Positions 7,489 to 14,245 are shown, numbered from the stretch's first letter. The stretch: 14,245 bases of DNA from Myxococcota bacterium (GCA_030066475.1 JASJBO010000138.1:1-14245); one strand, 5' to 3'. Numbers and translations: made by a program. Notes: a model not told the origin generated them from the sequence alone.

Positions 7489-9333
7489 TCAGGGCGTGTA
7501 CCAGATCGGCGAGCTGTAGGCGCGCTCCTGGAGCGTCGCCGAAATGCCCTCGGGAAGCTCGCGGCCGAGCGCCACGGCGTCGTAGAGCGAGTGCCGGGGC
7601 GTCGGGATCTGGAGCACTCGCACGTAGTAGAAAGCGCGCTGGCCCGCGTCGAACTCCGGATCGGTCCAGACCGCGGCGAGCTGCGGGTTGCCGATGTCGT
7701 TGGTCCACGTCGCGGTCGCGAGGTCCACCGTGCTGCCGACCGGCGACAGCACGCCGAAGACGTCCGGGGTGCGCCCGTCGGAGGCCGCGACGTTGAACAC
7801 GCGCTCGCTCGCCTTGCCGTCGGCACCGAGCCAGCCCTTCACGACCTGGATGCGGTCGAGGTTCGCGCCGACCGGGTCCTTCGCCGCGTGGATCAGGAAG
7901 CTCGGCGCGCGTCCCGCCGGCGCCGCGCTCAGGTCGCCGCCCATCGGCACGCCGCCGGCGTAGCCCCGCGCGGCCAGATCCGCCGCGCTCGCGTCGGCCG
8001 CGGCGAACTCCCAGCCGCCGAAGAAGCGCAGCTGGATGCGCGGGCCGGTCGTGGCGTAGACCTCCTTGCGCTTGAACGCCGCCACGATCGCCGCGCGCGT
8101 GTTGGCCTCGGCCCAGACCCCGGCGAGGCCCTGGGCCGCCATGTTCCAGCCGATCGGGCCGTCACCGCCCGAGATGCGCCGCTCGGGCTTCTTCTCGGGC
8201 ACCGAGTCGAGCGCCATCTTGCCGTGGAAGTTGTCCTCCTCGGCCGACGCCACCCCGGTGTGCGCGTCGGTCGCGCCGATCATGCCGAACTTGTACGGGT
8301 TCGCGCCGAACGTCTCCTCGAGCTCGAGGCCGCGCAGCAGCGCGCCGCGCGCGTAGTCGCCGCGCGTCACCGAGGCCAGGTGATCGGTGTCGGGCCGGGT
8401 GTCGATCAGGAAGCGATAGGTCTCGAAGTCGGCGAACTCGTCGTTGGGCGAGAGCGCCGGGTGGGTCTCGGAGTCGCCCTTGATCTGGGTGATCTCGGCC
8501 ACCGGCTCCCAGCGCATGCGGGTGCGGGCGTACTCGGCGGTGAGCGGCCGGCCCTCGGAGTCCTCGAGCGGGAACATCCGGCCCTTCGAGATGTTCATGT
8601 TGTGGGGGATGGCGACGAACTCGGCGCCGGTGGCGGCCGTGGTGCGCTCGAGCCACGCCCACAGGTCCTCGGGCCGATCGCTGTCGAGGGTGCTGAAGGG
8701 CAGGAACTGCTTCGCCACCGCGCCGTCGTCGGCCAGCATCACCACGCGGTGCAGGTTGGCCGCGTCGGGGAGCGAGGACCACTCCCAGCCGATCAGGGCC
8801 GTGAAGGTCCCGGGATCGTCGTGGCGGTCCGCCGCGTCCACGAGGTGGTGCCAGGCCGGCACGCGCACCGCAGCCGAGCGGAGCTCTTCGATGCGCGGGT
8901 CGCCGGTGCCCGCGTTGGCGGTGGCGACCAGCCGCCGGAACACCTCGCCGCCCTTGCCCGCAGCGATCAGCGGCGCCATGTCCCGGCCGAACGCCGTGGC
9001 CAACAACGCCGGGTCGCCCTCGAAGATGCGCAGCGGCACCGCCGTCAGCTCGGCGTGGTCGGCCACCACCAGGAAGTCGAGCGGGGTCCCGATCTGGACG
9101 CGGGCGCCGTGGAAAGGATGCACCACCGGCAGTCCCTTCGCGTAGCGGTAGGCGGTGTCGGGGTCGGCAGTGCGGTTCTGGAACAGGTACGCGTCGAACG
9201 AGTAGTTGGTGTGGAGGTGCGTGTCGCCCCACAGGAGCTGGCGCTCGGCCGCGCCGGCCGGCGCGGCGCCCGCGATGGCCAGGGCCGCGGCCAGCCGCCC
9301 GAGTGCGCCGAGGGTCGAGTCGTGGAGCTTCAT
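7489..9333 (-). CDS. DUF3604 PHP-like predicted metallohydrolase, Sec-exported form
   Basis: A 614-residue protein and the first gene of the minus-strand operon. The ATG at 9333-9331 follows a strong GGGAGGGG ribosome site. The signal peptide (hydrophobic core about 8-24) is probably cut near AGA/AE (28-29). It has no lipobox Cys, so it should be a soluble periplasmic or secreted protein, unlike its downstream paralogue. PHP-type metal ligands are intact: WGDTHLH (His39, His41), FLVVADHAE (Asp92, His93), AIPHNMNIS (His244) and MIGATDAHT (Asp356, His358). Large blocks match the second copy, especially the C-terminal third: GVPMGG, AAPAGRAP, FLIHAAKDP, VVKGWLGADGK and FDAGQRAFYY. It has a distinct insert, about residues 376-398, of charged and Gly residues. 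Function is inferred as metal-dependent hydrolysis of an unknown envelope or extracellular substrate. Confidence 0.9.
   Translation of the reverse strand: MKLHDSTLGALGRLAAALAIAGAAPAGAAERQLLWGDTHLHTNYSFDAYLFQNRTADPDTAYRYAKGLPVVHPFHGARVQIGTPLDFLVVADHAELTAVPLRIFEGDPALLATAFGRDMAPLIAAGKGGEVFRRLVATANAGTGDPRIEELRSAAVRVPAWHHLVDAADRHDDPGTFTALIGWEWSSLPDAANLHRVVMLADDGAVAKQFLPFSTLDSDRPEDLWAWLERTTAATGAEFVAIPHNMNISKGRMFPLEDSEGRPLTAEYARTRMRWEPVAEITQIKGDSETHPALSPNDEFADFETYRFLIDTRPDTDHLASVTRGDYARGALLRGLELEETFGANPYKFGMIGATDAHTGVASAEEDNFHGKMALDSVPEKKPERRISGGDGPIGWNMAAQGLAGVWAEANTRAAIVAAFKRKEVYATTGPRIQLRFFGGWEFAAADASAADLAARGYAGGVPMGGDLSAAPAGRAPSFLIHAAKDPVGANLDRIQVVKGWLGADGKASERVFNVAASDGRTPDVFGVLSPVGSTVDLATATWTNDIGNPQLAAVWTDPEFDAGQRAFYYVRVLQIPTPRHSLYDAVALGRELPEGISATLQERAYSSPIWYTP
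7498..7532. repeat. 35-bp direct repeat, copy 2 (3' end of DUF3604 paralogue)
   Basis: The second exact copy of the repeat at 5592-5626, about 1.9 kb away and in the same orientation. It could support recombination that collapses the two paralogues into one. Confidence 0.85.
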
Positions 9334-9424
9334 CCGGACCCCTCCCGGCGGGATGATCGCAGAGGGCGGTGCGACCCGCGAGGACGGTATGCTCCACGGT
9401 TCGAGCCACTGCGAGGGAGGAGCC
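9334..9424. promoter_or_regulatory. Divergent intergenic region between the envelope operon and enoyl-CoA hydratase
   Basis: These 91 bp must hold the start signals for both the minus-strand DUF3604 operon and the plus-strand hydratase. A perfect 11-bp palindrome, TCCCGGCGGGA (9343-9353), overlaps the ribosome site of the DUF3604 gene. TATGCT at 9388-9393 is a weak -10-like match for the plus strand, with no convincing -35. Promoter positions are not determined by inspection. Confidence 0.4.
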
Positions 9425-10177
9425 ATGGCCGACGAAGTCCTGACCGAGGTCCGCGGGCGCGTCCTGCTGATCACCCTGAACCGACCCGAGGCGCGCAACG
9501 CAGTGAACACGGCGCTCGGCACGGCACTCGTGGCAGCGATCCGCCAGCTCGACGAGGACGCGGATCTCTCGCTCGGCGTGCTGACCGGCGCCGGCAAGGG
9601 CTTCTCGGCCGGCATGGACCTCAAGGCCTTCGCGAGCGAAGGGCCGCCGCAGGGCTTCTCCGAGTTCCTCCAGAACGGCAGCGAGAAGCCGCTGATCGCG
9701 GCGGTGGAGGGCTTCGCACTGGCCGGCGGGCTCGAGATCGCGCTCACCTGCGACCTGATCGTCGCCGCGCGCGGCGTGCCGGTCGGCATCCCCGAGGCGA
9801 AGCGCGGGCTGTTCGCCGCCGGCGGCGCGATGCTGCGGCTGCCGCGGCGCGTGGGGCTGGGCAAGGCGATGGAGCTGGCGCTCACCGCCGACCCCGTCGA
9901 TGCCGAGGAGGCGCTGGCGATCGGCCTCGTCGACCGCGTCGCCGAGCCCGGGCAGGCGCTCGACACCGCGCTCGAGCTGGCCGAGCGCATCGCGAAGAAC
10001 GCGCCGCTCTCGCTCGCGCTCTCGAAGAAGCTGCTGCGCGAGATGCAGGGCCGCACCGAGGCCGAGTTCTGGGAGTACCAGGGGCGCGACGCCGGCGCGA
10101 TCTTCGCCTCCGAGGACGCGCGCGAGGGCGCCGTGGCGTTCGCCCAGAAGCGCGATCCGGTCTGGAAGGGCCGCTGA
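9425..10177 (+). CDS. Enoyl-CoA hydratase/isomerase (crotonase) family protein
   Basis: A 250-residue crotonase. Features in order are the N-terminal LITLNRPEARNAVN (15-28), the first oxyanion-hole segment GKGFSAGMDLKAF (57-69), the second oxyanion-hole segment with the first catalytic Glu AVEGFALAGGLEIALTCDLI (Glu104), and the second Glu in IPEAKRGLFAAGG (Glu124). Both acid/base residues of rat-type enoyl-CoA hydratase are kept, so hydration of a trans-2-enoyl-CoA is the likely reaction, though the substrate is not known. The C-terminus (SKKLLREMQ, EDAREGAVAFAQKR) is standard and the length is near the family norm. The ATG at 9425 follows a GAGGGAGGAG ribosome site. It is a single gene, divergent from the DUF3604 operon, and could act on products of the acyl-CoA dehydrogenases at the left end. 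Confidence 0.93.
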   Translation: MADEVLTEVRGRVLLITLNRPEARNAVNTALGTALVAAIRQLDEDADLSLGVLTGAGKGFSAGMDLKAFASEGPPQGFSEFLQNGSEKPLIAAVEGFALAGGLEIALTCDLIVAARGVPVGIPEAKRGLFAAGGAMLRLPRRVGLGKAMELALTADPVDAEEALAIGLVDRVAEPGQALDTALELAERIAKNAPLSLALSKKLLREMQGRTEAEFWEYQGRDAGAIFASEDAREGAVAFAQKRDPVWKGR

Positions 10178-10286
10178 GGCCGCCTGGAGCCCCCGCCGGG
10201 GATGAACCGGAGTTAATCCTCCCGCAAACGAGAGGCAAGCTCGCCGACGCATCTTCCCGTGCATCGCCAGCAAGGGAGGATCCGCG

Positions 10287-10772
10287 ATGGGAAGCGTACA
10301 GCCGATCGTCAAGTCCGAGCTTCGTGAGTGGTCGGGAGTGGGACACCTGGTCCAGGAGATGCGGGCCCTCGAGCGCGGGGACCTCCGGGCCCGACTCTCG
10401 ACGGTGCCGCCCGCGAAGGGGCTGACGAGCGAGACGGGCCCGGCCAGGAGCCGTCCCGTCGAGGCGCTGCCCGAGCCCAAGAGCATCTGCCAGCGGCTCC
10501 ACGAGATCGCCCTCGAGCTACAGGCGCTGAGCCTCTCGCTCGACGTCCCGAGCGCCGCCCCGGTGCAGCTCGGGCATCCGGACCTGGCCGAGCTCACGCC
10601 CCGCGAGCGCGAGGTGCTGGCCCACCTCGTGAGCGGCGAGCGCGTGCCCTCGATCGCGAAGCGGCTGTTCATCAGCCAGCACACCGTCCGCGGTCACCTG
10701 AAGTCGATCTTCCGCAAGGTCGGCGTCGAGAGCCAGTCGGACCTGATCCAGTACGTGCGCTCGCTGGCCTGA
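10287..10772 (+). CDS. Small LuxR/GerE-type transcriptional regulator without a receiver domain
   Basis: A 161-residue protein with an ideal ribosome site (AAGGGAGGA, 10272-10280) 6 bp before the ATG. The C-terminal 60 residues form a LuxR/GerE helix-turn-helix: LTPREREVLAHLVSGERVPS, then IAKRLFISQHTVRGHLKSIF and RKVGVESQSDLIQYV. The N-terminal 100 residues show no phospho-acceptor Asp context, PAS, GAF or autoinducer domain that I recognise. They include an Arg-rich, low-complexity stretch and a short helix-prone segment (ICQRLHEIALELQALSLSL, about 67-85) that could mediate dimerisation. How its activity is controlled is unknown. It lies between the hydratase (109 bp gap) and the response regulator (111 bp gap), so it is probably its own transcription unit. 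Confidence 0.85.
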   Translation: MGSVQPIVKSELREWSGVGHLVQEMRALERGDLRARLSTVPPAKGLTSETGPARSRPVEALPEPKSICQRLHEIALELQALSLSLDVPSAAPVQLGHPDLAELTPREREVLAHLVSGERVPSIAKRLFISQHTVRGHLKSIFRKVGVESQSDLIQYVRSLA

Positions 10773-10883
10773 GCGGCGCGCGCACCCGCCCCGCGCCTTG
10801 CCCGCCAGGAGGGTGGAAGCTCGAACGGAGTCGATCGCAGCGCGTCGATCGCGTGCGATACTCCGCGGTGGGAGGCGACGACC
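10773..10883. promoter_or_regulatory. Region upstream of the two-component system with a 9-bp direct repeat
   Basis: The 111-bp gap contains GTCGATCGC twice (10830-10838 and 10844-10852, 14 bp apart), each holding the palindrome CGATCG. GATACT at 10857-10862 resembles a weak -10 box. OmpR-type regulators often bind direct repeats near their own promoter, so this is a candidate operator. The motif is also common by chance in GC-rich DNA. Confidence 0.3.
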
Positions 10884-11561
10884 GTGAAGATCCTGCTGAT
10901 CGAGGACGATCCGGTCGCCGTCGAGTACCTGGTGAAGGCGCTGCGCGAGAGCGGACACACGGTGGACGCGGTGGAGGACGGCCTGCAGGGACTGAACCGC
11001 GCCATGGCCGAGACCTACGACGCGCTGGTGGTGGACCGCATGCTGCCGTCGCTCGACGGGCTCTCGGCGATCGAGACGCTGCGCAAGGCGGGCCGCGACA
11101 CGCCGGTGGTGATCGTGAGCGCGCTCGGCGACGTCGACGAGCGCGTGCGCGGTCTGCGCGCCGGTGGCGACGACTACCTGGTGAAGCCCTTCGCGTTCGC
11201 AGAGCTGCTGGCGCGGCTCGAGGCCCTGCTGCGCCGCCGCACCGGCGCCGGCCCCGACACCGCGCTGCGGGTGGGCGACCTCGAGGTGGACCTGCTGGCG
11301 CGCACCGCGCGGCGCGGCGACCAGGAGATCGAGCTGAAGCCGCGCGAGTTCCAGCTGCTCGAGTACCTGATGCGGCATGCCGGCCAGGTGGTGACACGCA
11401 CCATGCTGCTCGAGTCGGTCTGGGACTACCACTTCGACCCGCAGACCAACGTGATCGACGTCCACATCAGCCGCCTCCGGCAGAAGATCGACCGCGAGTT
11501 CGAGCAGCCCCTGATCCACACCGTGCGCGGGGCGGGATACGTGCTGCGTGAGCCGCGCTAG
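10884..11561 (+). CDS. OmpR/PhoB-family response regulator
   Basis: A 225-residue two-domain regulator. Receiver domain residues are the acidic pair Asp8-Asp9 (with Glu7), phospho-acceptor Asp51 in LVVDRMLPSLDG, the switch Ser79 in VIVSAL, and Lys101 in LVKPF. The C-terminal winged-helix DNA-binding domain (about 128-223) shows ELKPREFQLLEYLMRHAGQV, then RTMLLESVWDYHFDPQTNVI and DVHISRLRQKID, ending HTVRGAGYVL. The start is a GTG at 10884 with GGGAGG 10 bp upstream; it gives the canonical N-terminus MKILLIEDD. It overlaps the downstream histidine kinase by 14 bp, so the pair is one translationally coupled unit. The organisation resembles CzcR/QseB/PmrA-type systems, but the signal and target genes cannot be read from the sequence. 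Confidence 0.95.
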   Translation: MKILLIEDDPVAVEYLVKALRESGHTVDAVEDGLQGLNRAMAETYDALVVDRMLPSLDGLSAIETLRKAGRDTPVVIVSALGDVDERVRGLRAGGDDYLVKPFAFAELLARLEALLRRRTGAGPDTALRVGDLEVDLLARTARRGDQEIELKPREFQLLEYLMRHAGQVVTRTMLLESVWDYHFDPQTNVIDVHISRLRQKIDREFEQPLIHTVRGAGYVLREPR

Positions 11562-12930
11562 GGGATCGCGCCGGATCCAGCTCCGTCTGGCGTTCGCCAC
11601 CGCGGCGCTGGCCGCCTTCACCGTCGCCCTGGGCCTCGGCGGGGTCTACTGGTGGACGATGGACGAGCTTCACGACGAGGCCGACGCGTGGGTCGAACGC
11701 GAGCTGGCCGAGCTGGTGCAGCGCCACGCGATCGACGGGCACGAGGGGCTGGCCGCCGAGATCCGCCGCCGCATCGAGATCACGCCGATGGACGACACCC
11801 TCTACGTGTTCGCCGAGTCGAGCTTCGAGGCGGTGGTCGGCAGCATGGCCTACTGGCCGCGCGGGGTCCCGGGCGACACCCAGGGCGTGCGGACCATCGC
11901 GATGCAGGGCACGGCCGCGACCCCGGGCACGCAGAGCCTGCGGTTCGTGGCGCGCACCCTGGCCGACGGTCGCCACCTGCTGGTCGGCGAGGACTGGACC
12001 GAGGAGGCCGACTTCGAGCGCTCGCTGCGGCTCGGCATGCTCGGCGCGCTGGCGGTCGCGGTGCTGCTCGCGCTTTCGGCCGGGCTGACCATCAGCCACC
12101 GGCTGCTCGGCCGCATCGAGGCCATGAACACCACGATCCTGCGCATCCTGGCGGGCCGGCGCGGCGAACGCGTGGCGGTGGGCCGACACGGCGACGAGTT
12201 CGACGCGCTGGCGGGCCACTTCAACCGCCTGCTCGACGAGAACGACCGGCTGCTGGCGCGCATGCGCGAGGTCACCAACGACATCGCCCACGACCTGCGC
12301 ACGCCGCTGGCGCGCATGCGCACCCATATCGAGTCCGCGCTGGCCGCGCCCCCGGACGCCGAGCGCTCGCGGGAGGCGCTCGCCGACCTGCTGGGCGAGA
12401 CGCAGGGCGTGCTCGACACCTTCAACGCGCTGCTCCAGATCGCGCAGATCGAGAGCCGCGCGGTGCGCGAGAGCATGGAGCCGATCGACCTGGCCGAGCT
12501 GGTCGAGGGGGCCGTGGATCTCTACCAGCCGCTGGCCGACGAGGCCGGGATCGAGCTGACCGCCGACACCGGTGCGGGGCTCCAGGTCCCCGGCAACCGC
12601 CACCTGCTGGCGCAGGCGCTCGCCAACCTGATCGACAACGCGATCAAGTACGGCGGACCGGGCCAGATCTACATCCAGACGGCGCGCCGCGGCGGCCGCG
12701 TCGAGCTCTCGGTGCGCGACCGCGGCCCCGGCATCCCGGCCGCCGACCGCGAGCGCGTGCTCGAGCGCTTCGTGCGCCTCGACGGCTCGCGCCACCAGCC
12801 CGGCACGGGGCTGGGCTTGAGCTTCGTGGCAGCGGTGGCCGGCCTGCACGACGCCGCGCTCTCGCTCGACGACACGGGTCCGGGCCTGCGCGTGACGCTG
12901 ACGTTCGAGGGCGGAGCGCAGGACGGGTAG
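11548..12930 (+). CDS. HAMP-type sensor histidine kinase
   Basis: A 460-residue kinase that should phosphorylate the response regulator encoded just upstream. The first membrane helix is about 14-36 and the second about 163-185. The periplasmic sensor loop (about 37-160) includes a segment VVGSMAYWPRGVPGD and has no Cys pair or known ligand-binding motif. A HAMP linker follows at about 186-238. The H-box is NDIAHDLRTPLARMRTHIES with phospho-acceptor His248. The ATPase domain has N-box LAQALANLIDNAIKYGG (Asn360, Asn364), G1 DRGPGIP (391-397), an F-box-like ERVLERFVRLDGS and G2 GTGLGLSF (419-426). The GTG start at 11548 lies within the regulator's last codons; the first ATG in frame would remove the first membrane helix. 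The HDLRTPL H-box matches the group that pairs with OmpR-type regulators. Confidence 0.94.
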   Translation: MSRARGSRRIQLRLAFATAALAAFTVALGLGGVYWWTMDELHDEADAWVERELAELVQRHAIDGHEGLAAEIRRRIEITPMDDTLYVFAESSFEAVVGSMAYWPRGVPGDTQGVRTIAMQGTAATPGTQSLRFVARTLADGRHLLVGEDWTEEADFERSLRLGMLGALAVAVLLALSAGLTISHRLLGRIEAMNTTILRILAGRRGERVAVGRHGDEFDALAGHFNRLLDENDRLLARMREVTNDIAHDLRTPLARMRTHIESALAAPPDAERSREALADLLGETQGVLDTFNALLQIAQIESRAVRESMEPIDLAELVEGAVDLYQPLADEAGIELTADTGAGLQVPGNRHLLAQALANLIDNAIKYGGPGQIYIQTARRGGRVELSVRDRGPGIPAADRERVLERFVRLDGSRHQPGTGLGLSFVAAVAGLHDAALSLDDTGPGLRVTLTFEGGAQDG

Positions 12931-12934
12931 CGGA

Positions 12935-12964
12935 AGGCGCCGGGCGCGGTCCCTACGGCGCCTC
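12935..12964. terminator. Hairpin between convergent histidine kinase and secreted-protein genes
   Basis: An 8-bp stem, AGGCGCCG (12935-12942) with CGGCGCCT (12956-12963), spans the 22-bp convergent gap and overlaps the stop codon of the minus-strand gene. There is no T-tract. It may stop transcripts from both sides, but this is position-based inference. Confidence 0.35.
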
Positions 12965-14212
12965 GCCGTCGTCGAATCGATGGCGGCAATCGCGGTCGCG
13001 CGGGAAGTCGACCCGGCCGTCGTCGTCGTTGTCGATGCCGTCGGCGCAGGGCGACGCGGCGGCGTAGAGGACGGCGAAGACCCGGTCGTCGTCCGTGTCG
13101 TGCACGCCGTCGGGGCCGGCTCCGATCCACAGCCAATCGGCCGGCTCCTCGGGGCGTGCCCCGGCCGGCGCCTCCAGCAGCAGGGCGACCCCGCTGCCGC
13201 CATCGGGACGGCGCGACAGCTCGGGCCCGAACGCGTAGAGAGTGCCGCCCCGGAACCCGCGCCAGACGCCGCGCGCCTTCGCGATGCGATAGCGCACGCC
13301 GGCCTCCCAGAGCCGGGGAGTGGGCCCATCGCGAGGATCGCCTGGCAGACGGGGCGCCAGCCGGTCGGACTCGAGGAACGCGGCTACGCCCTCGCAGTAC
13401 TCCGGCGAGGCCCACGAGCACCGGCCCTCGGCGAACGGGTCGGTCGGGTCGAACTCCGAGGGATCGTCGGGTGGCGGGCCGCCGAGCTGAGCGGCCAGGA
13501 CCTGCATGTTGAAGCTCACGGCCGCGAACTCGCTGGCGAAGAGCGGCCCGGCTTCGCTCGTGACGACCGCGGGGACGGTCGGGTCGGATCCGGGGTCGCG
13601 CGACCCGGGGAGGACGACCGGTGGCGGGGCCGCGTCGTCGGGATGGGACGAGGTGTCGTCGGGGTCCGGCGGCGGCGGCAGCATCATCATGGTGAGGCCG
13701 GACGACTGCATGAGGAGGGAGGCCTCGGCGTGGACCAGGTCGAGGCCATCCACCTCGCAGACGGTGCCGTAGAGGGGGCCGCAGCCCAGCAGGGCCTCCT
13801 GCTCGTCGGTGATGACCTGGTTCAGGCTCGTGAAGCCGCCGGGGGGCGGGCCGGTCGCGGGCTCGGGTGCCGGCTCACAGGCCGACCCGATCACCTCGGG
13901 CACGACCTCGCAGAGCACCCCGAGCGCCTCGTCCGCTTCGACGCTCGCGCCCGTGGCGCGGGCCGCGATCCGCCCCCCCTGCGTGCGCAGCCGCAGCCGC
14001 TTCGGCGCCAGGCGCAGGTCGCGCCGGCCGGCACCGCGCAGGGCGAAGCGCCCCACGGTCGCGTCGGAGGGCTCGAAGAGCAGCCCGTCCGCGACCACCG
14101 CGTGCAGCCCGCCCTCGAGCCGCCGCAGCGGCTGCTCGGCGGCGGCGGCGGGCGCCAGGGCGACCGCCGCGGCGACGACCGGAAGCGTCAGCGCTCGAGT
14201 CCCGACGGACAT
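12953..14212 (-). CDS. Secreted Cys- and Asp-rich protein of unknown function
   Basis: A 419-residue protein I cannot assign to a named family. It begins with a Sec signal peptide (VVAAAVALAPAAAAE, cleavage likely after residue 25). The mature region has eight cysteines (101, 112, 144, 152, 265, 273, 389, 409), suggesting disulfides. A long Pro/Asp-rich low-complexity linker lies at about 178-215, with a second at 245-262. The C-terminus has GAGPDGVHDTDDDRVFA (365-380) and CADGIDNDDDGRVDFPRDRD with Cys409 closing the motif. This Asp pattern resembles the DGxDNDxDGxxDxxxDxxC calcium-binding-like repeats frequent in secreted proteins of Myxococcota and related deltaproteobacteria. A possible calcium-stabilised surface or secreted role is inference. 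The ATG at 14212-14210 follows a GGGGGGGAGGG ribosome site. It converges on the kinase gene and is probably transcribed alone. Confidence 0.8.
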   Translation of the reverse strand: MSVGTRALTLPVVAAAVALAPAAAAEQPLRRLEGGLHAVVADGLLFEPSDATVGRFALRGAGRRDLRLAPKRLRLRTQGGRIAARATGASVEADEALGVLCEVVPEVIGSACEPAPEPATGPPPGGFTSLNQVITDEQEALLGCGPLYGTVCEVDGLDLVHAEASLLMQSSGLTMMMLPPPPDPDDTSSHPDDAAPPPVVLPGSRDPGSDPTVPAVVTSEAGPLFASEFAAVSFNMQVLAAQLGGPPPDDPSEFDPTDPFAEGRCSWASPEYCEGVAAFLESDRLAPRLPGDPRDGPTPRLWEAGVRYRIAKARGVWRGFRGGTLYAFGPELSRRPDGGSGVALLLEAPAGARPEEPADWLWIGAGPDGVHDTDDDRVFAVLYAAASPCADGIDNDDDGRVDFPRDRDCRHRFDDGEAP

Positions 14213-14245
14213 TCAGGCCCTCCCCCCCGCAGCGGATCTTGACCC

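Noticed and set aside
5592..7532. The 35-bp repeats as attachment sites or ends of a mobile element
   Set aside because: Both copies lie inside homologous coding sequence and encode the same conserved C-terminus; no transposase or integrase lies between them.
5637..7796. A 719-codon + strand frame opposite the lipoprotein DUF3604 gene
   Set aside because: It is antisense to a gene with intact PHP motifs. It is rich in Arg, Val, Glu and His with no domain and no ribosome site.
10185..10201. CCCC/GGGG stem after the enoyl-CoA hydratase as a terminator
   Set aside because: Only 4 bp of stem with a 3-base loop and no T-tract; this is too weak to list in GC-rich DNA.
8162..10684. An 840-codon minus-strand frame covering the hydratase and LuxR-type regulator
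   Set aside because: It runs across clear + strand genes and a divergent promoter region, and has a low-complexity composition.
11467..13329. A 620-codon minus-strand frame opposite the histidine kinase
   Set aside because: It is the antisense shadow of a kinase with complete H, N and G boxes; it has no signal or domain of its own.

Overview
The window is dense, very GC-rich DNA (roughly 70% by eye) from a Gram-negative bacterium. It encodes a lipoprotein, Sec-exported proteins and a membrane-anchored parvulin-like protein. The mix of actinobacterial-style fatty-acid/sterol catabolism genes with a secreted protein ending in a 'DGIDNDDDG…D…C' motif points to a deltaproteobacterial-type lineage (Myxococcota, Binatota or relatives). 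That placement is inference; no marker gene is present.

Layout, left to right. (A) Positions 1-3617, + strand: a tight catabolic operon made of the 3' end of a TIGR03084-family gene, two unlike acyl-CoA dehydrogenases and a nitronate monooxygenase-family flavoprotein, with 9-18 bp gaps. The first dehydrogenase keeps a Glu at the catalytic position used by isovaleryl-CoA dehydrogenase. The second lacks a Glu at both known catalytic positions, so the pair looks like a heteromeric enzyme of the mycobacterial steroid FadE type. (B) Positions 3689-9333, - strand: a four-gene operon whose products are all exported or in the membrane. In transcription order these are a DUF3604/PHP-like protein with a Sec signal, a second DUF3604/PHP-like protein with a lipobox, a membrane-anchored parvulin-like foldase and a HupE/UreJ-type metal-permease-like protein. 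The genes are 22 bp and 5 bp apart, and the last pair overlaps by 4 bp. This is the most interesting part of the window: a duplicated, predicted metal-dependent hydrolase of unknown substrate with its own foldase and possible metal transporter.

(C) Position 9425 onward, + strand, divergent from B: an enoyl-CoA hydratase with both catalytic glutamates, a small LuxR/GerE-type regulator with no receiver domain, and an OmpR-type response regulator overlapping its HAMP-type histidine kinase by 14 bp. (D) Positions 12953-14212, - strand, convergent with the kinase: a secreted, Cys- and Asp-rich protein of unknown function.

The catabolic genes (A and the hydratase) would supply beta-oxidation-like steps. 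The envelope operon (B) is separate and probably works in the periplasm. The two-component system may serve either neighbour or something outside the window; the sequence does not say. I see no tRNA, rRNA, CRISPR array, insertion sequence or phage gene. The longest non-coding stretches are about 110 bp.
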